Made by a program: the position numbers and the translations under genes. Of a DNA stretch of 64,000 nucleotides, positions 62,901 through 64,000 are shown in pieces (the stretch's first letter is position 1; every line of letters starts with the position of its first letter). The notes beneath the pieces were generated by a model. That model did no database searches and was not told the origin of the DNA. It saw only the letters and a list, made by a program, of their open reading frames with translations. The DNA is from Oreocharis arfaki. Lineage: Eukaryota; Chordata; Aves; Passeriformes; Paramythiidae. The stretch lies in NCBI GenBank assembly GCA_013398015.1, contig VZRR01006570.1:463131-527130 (forward strand). Reading direction: 5' to 3'.

Positions 62901-64000
62901 CTTGCTTGCAGTTTTGATCACATAAAGCCAGAAAAGACAAAGACAAAATGTGTCATGGAAACACAATCCCTGTTCCACAAATCAAACAGAATAATCCAAA
63001 TTACAAGGGAATTGTAATTGGAATTTTCCTCCTAAAGGAAAATTACTGTAAAAATACACCCTGGTGTTCATGCTTGGGGTTTTTTAAGGAGGCACAGGCA
63101 ATTTATCTGGCAAATCACAATGGGGTTTTTTTTCCTAAAGGAAAATTACATAAATTAACAGAAAAAAAGCATTTGTATTAATAAATTCATTCATACTTCA
63201 GGAGCACTTCGTTACAAGTCAGGAAATAAAAACACCAGCACAGAAGAGTCGCATTCAATTCCAAATATTCCTCACCCAAATTTCTTAGCTCGAACTGCCA
63301 CTGCACAAATAACACATGTTGAGGAGGTTACTATGTAAATAAACCTTCGGCCCTTTATTGCCCAGTAATCAAACACCCAGCAGTTGTCACTCAGCTGCTG
63401 GATTAGTTCAGCTCCCAGTACAAGCAGCCACAGATGGGAGGTTGGATTATTAAAGCTGCCTTGAATGGGTCTGCACTGCACAGACCTAAATCAGAGCACG
63501 CACTTGTTCCTGGATCTGATTTCCAAACCCAGCTGGTAACTCCACCAGACAGAGCTGGTTGAAGAATTATAGATGAAAATAACTGCAATCTCTGTTTTGA
63601 CTACAGGATAAAACACAATGGGAGAAAATGTTTGTATTTCTTATGCCTGATTACACAAAACATTTCCCTGTGCAGCTCGCTGGCTCCTCCAGCTCCATTG
63701 TTTGCCAGGAAAGAAAAACCACCAGGGCTCGTGAAAAACTATTGAGGTTGTGATTTATTGGGGAGCAAAGGCTAGAAAACAGCCTGGGTGAAATGCACCA
63801 CATCTGAAATCCAACTCAGCCCCATCCCTGAGCAAAATGCCAGTGCTGCACGGGAACACCACAGCACCAACATTCTGTACGAGATTATCATCTCAGGCTC
63901 GATTATTTGCAGAATTCACCAGAGTGTGCCTGACTTTTGCAGCCCCAACATAAACTTGATGAGCTTTGTTTCGCTGCCCTGCTCACAGACACTGATTTAT
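59919..64000 (-). other. MIB2: MIB2 intron, running off the window
   Basis: No further MIB2 coding exon is seen. The ZZ zinc finger (many Cys pairs) and first MIB/HERC2 domain would be easy to recognise and are absent. The rest is ordinary intronic DNA with short T/A runs and a repeated cctaaaggaaaattac word near 63031 and 63136. No RNA gene or transposon was recognised. Confidence 0.6.

Noticed and set aside
60070..63600. Several 60-180-codon frames inspected as possible N-terminal MIB2 exons
   Set aside because: None encodes the Cys-rich ZZ finger or the first MIB/HERC2 motif (VVRGxDWxWG), so the missing exons are placed beyond 64000.

Overview
The window is animal, and almost certainly avian, nuclear DNA. 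It has multi-exon genes with GT-AG introns, truncated CR1-type retroposon 3' ends, AT-rich and GC-rich minisatellites, and one CpG-island promoter. The gene order is the conserved vertebrate block known from human 1p36.33 and, from general knowledge, a bird microchromosome (chr21 in chicken). The species cannot be fixed from sequence alone. Every gene call rests on reading exon translations against remembered family sequences. No database search was run.

Layout: (1) 1-~6115, + strand: the 3' part of SLC35E2B, a 10-TM sugar/triose-phosphate-type transporter. Its last seven coding exons run 701-5120, with a 3' UTR carrying a CR1 fragment. (2) ~6115-7830: intergenic DNA. (3) 7830-23300, + strand: complete CDK11 (PITSLRE kinase), with a CpG promoter around 7.85-8.3 kb, a non-coding first exon, and 19 coding exons (9012-22906) giving a 769/770-aa protein. 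The internal start of the mitotic p58 form is preserved and predicts 439 aa. (4) 24885-34610, - strand: complete MMP23, eight coding exons, 389 aa. It is a type II membrane metalloprotease with a furin site, a HExxHxxGxxH zinc site, an ShK domain and an Ig-like domain. It converges tail-to-tail on CDK11. (5) ~34.8-41.2 kb: intergenic, no gene seen. (6) 41205-64000, - strand: the 3' sixteen coding exons of MIB2, an E3 ubiquitin ligase of the Notch pathway, comprising the second MIB/HERC2 domain, MIB repeats, ankyrin repeats and two RINGs. The N-terminal MIB/HERC2 and ZZ exons lie beyond 64000.

The genes are not an operon. They have unrelated roles (Golgi-type transport, RNA-processing/mitotic kinase, membrane protease/K+ channel modulation, Notch-ligand ubiquitination) and are linked by conserved synteny. 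Human carries a duplicated CDK11/SLC35E2/MMP23 segment; here each appears once.

The least ordinary material is intronic. There is a 113-bp higher-order satellite in CDK11, and next to it an ~82-bp tandem array that repeats a consensus 5' splice site behind a real donor, with a CR1 3' end lying among related repeat copies. SLC35E2B's last intron has two back-to-back arrays, one of pyrimidine-tract/CAG units and one resembling a CR1 terminus. MMP23 has a 28-bp perfect inverted repeat, and MIB2 has a GC-AG intron. No undescribed biochemical system was found; the candidates of interest are splice-signal-bearing repeats and a dyad-symmetric element upstream of the CDK11 promoter.
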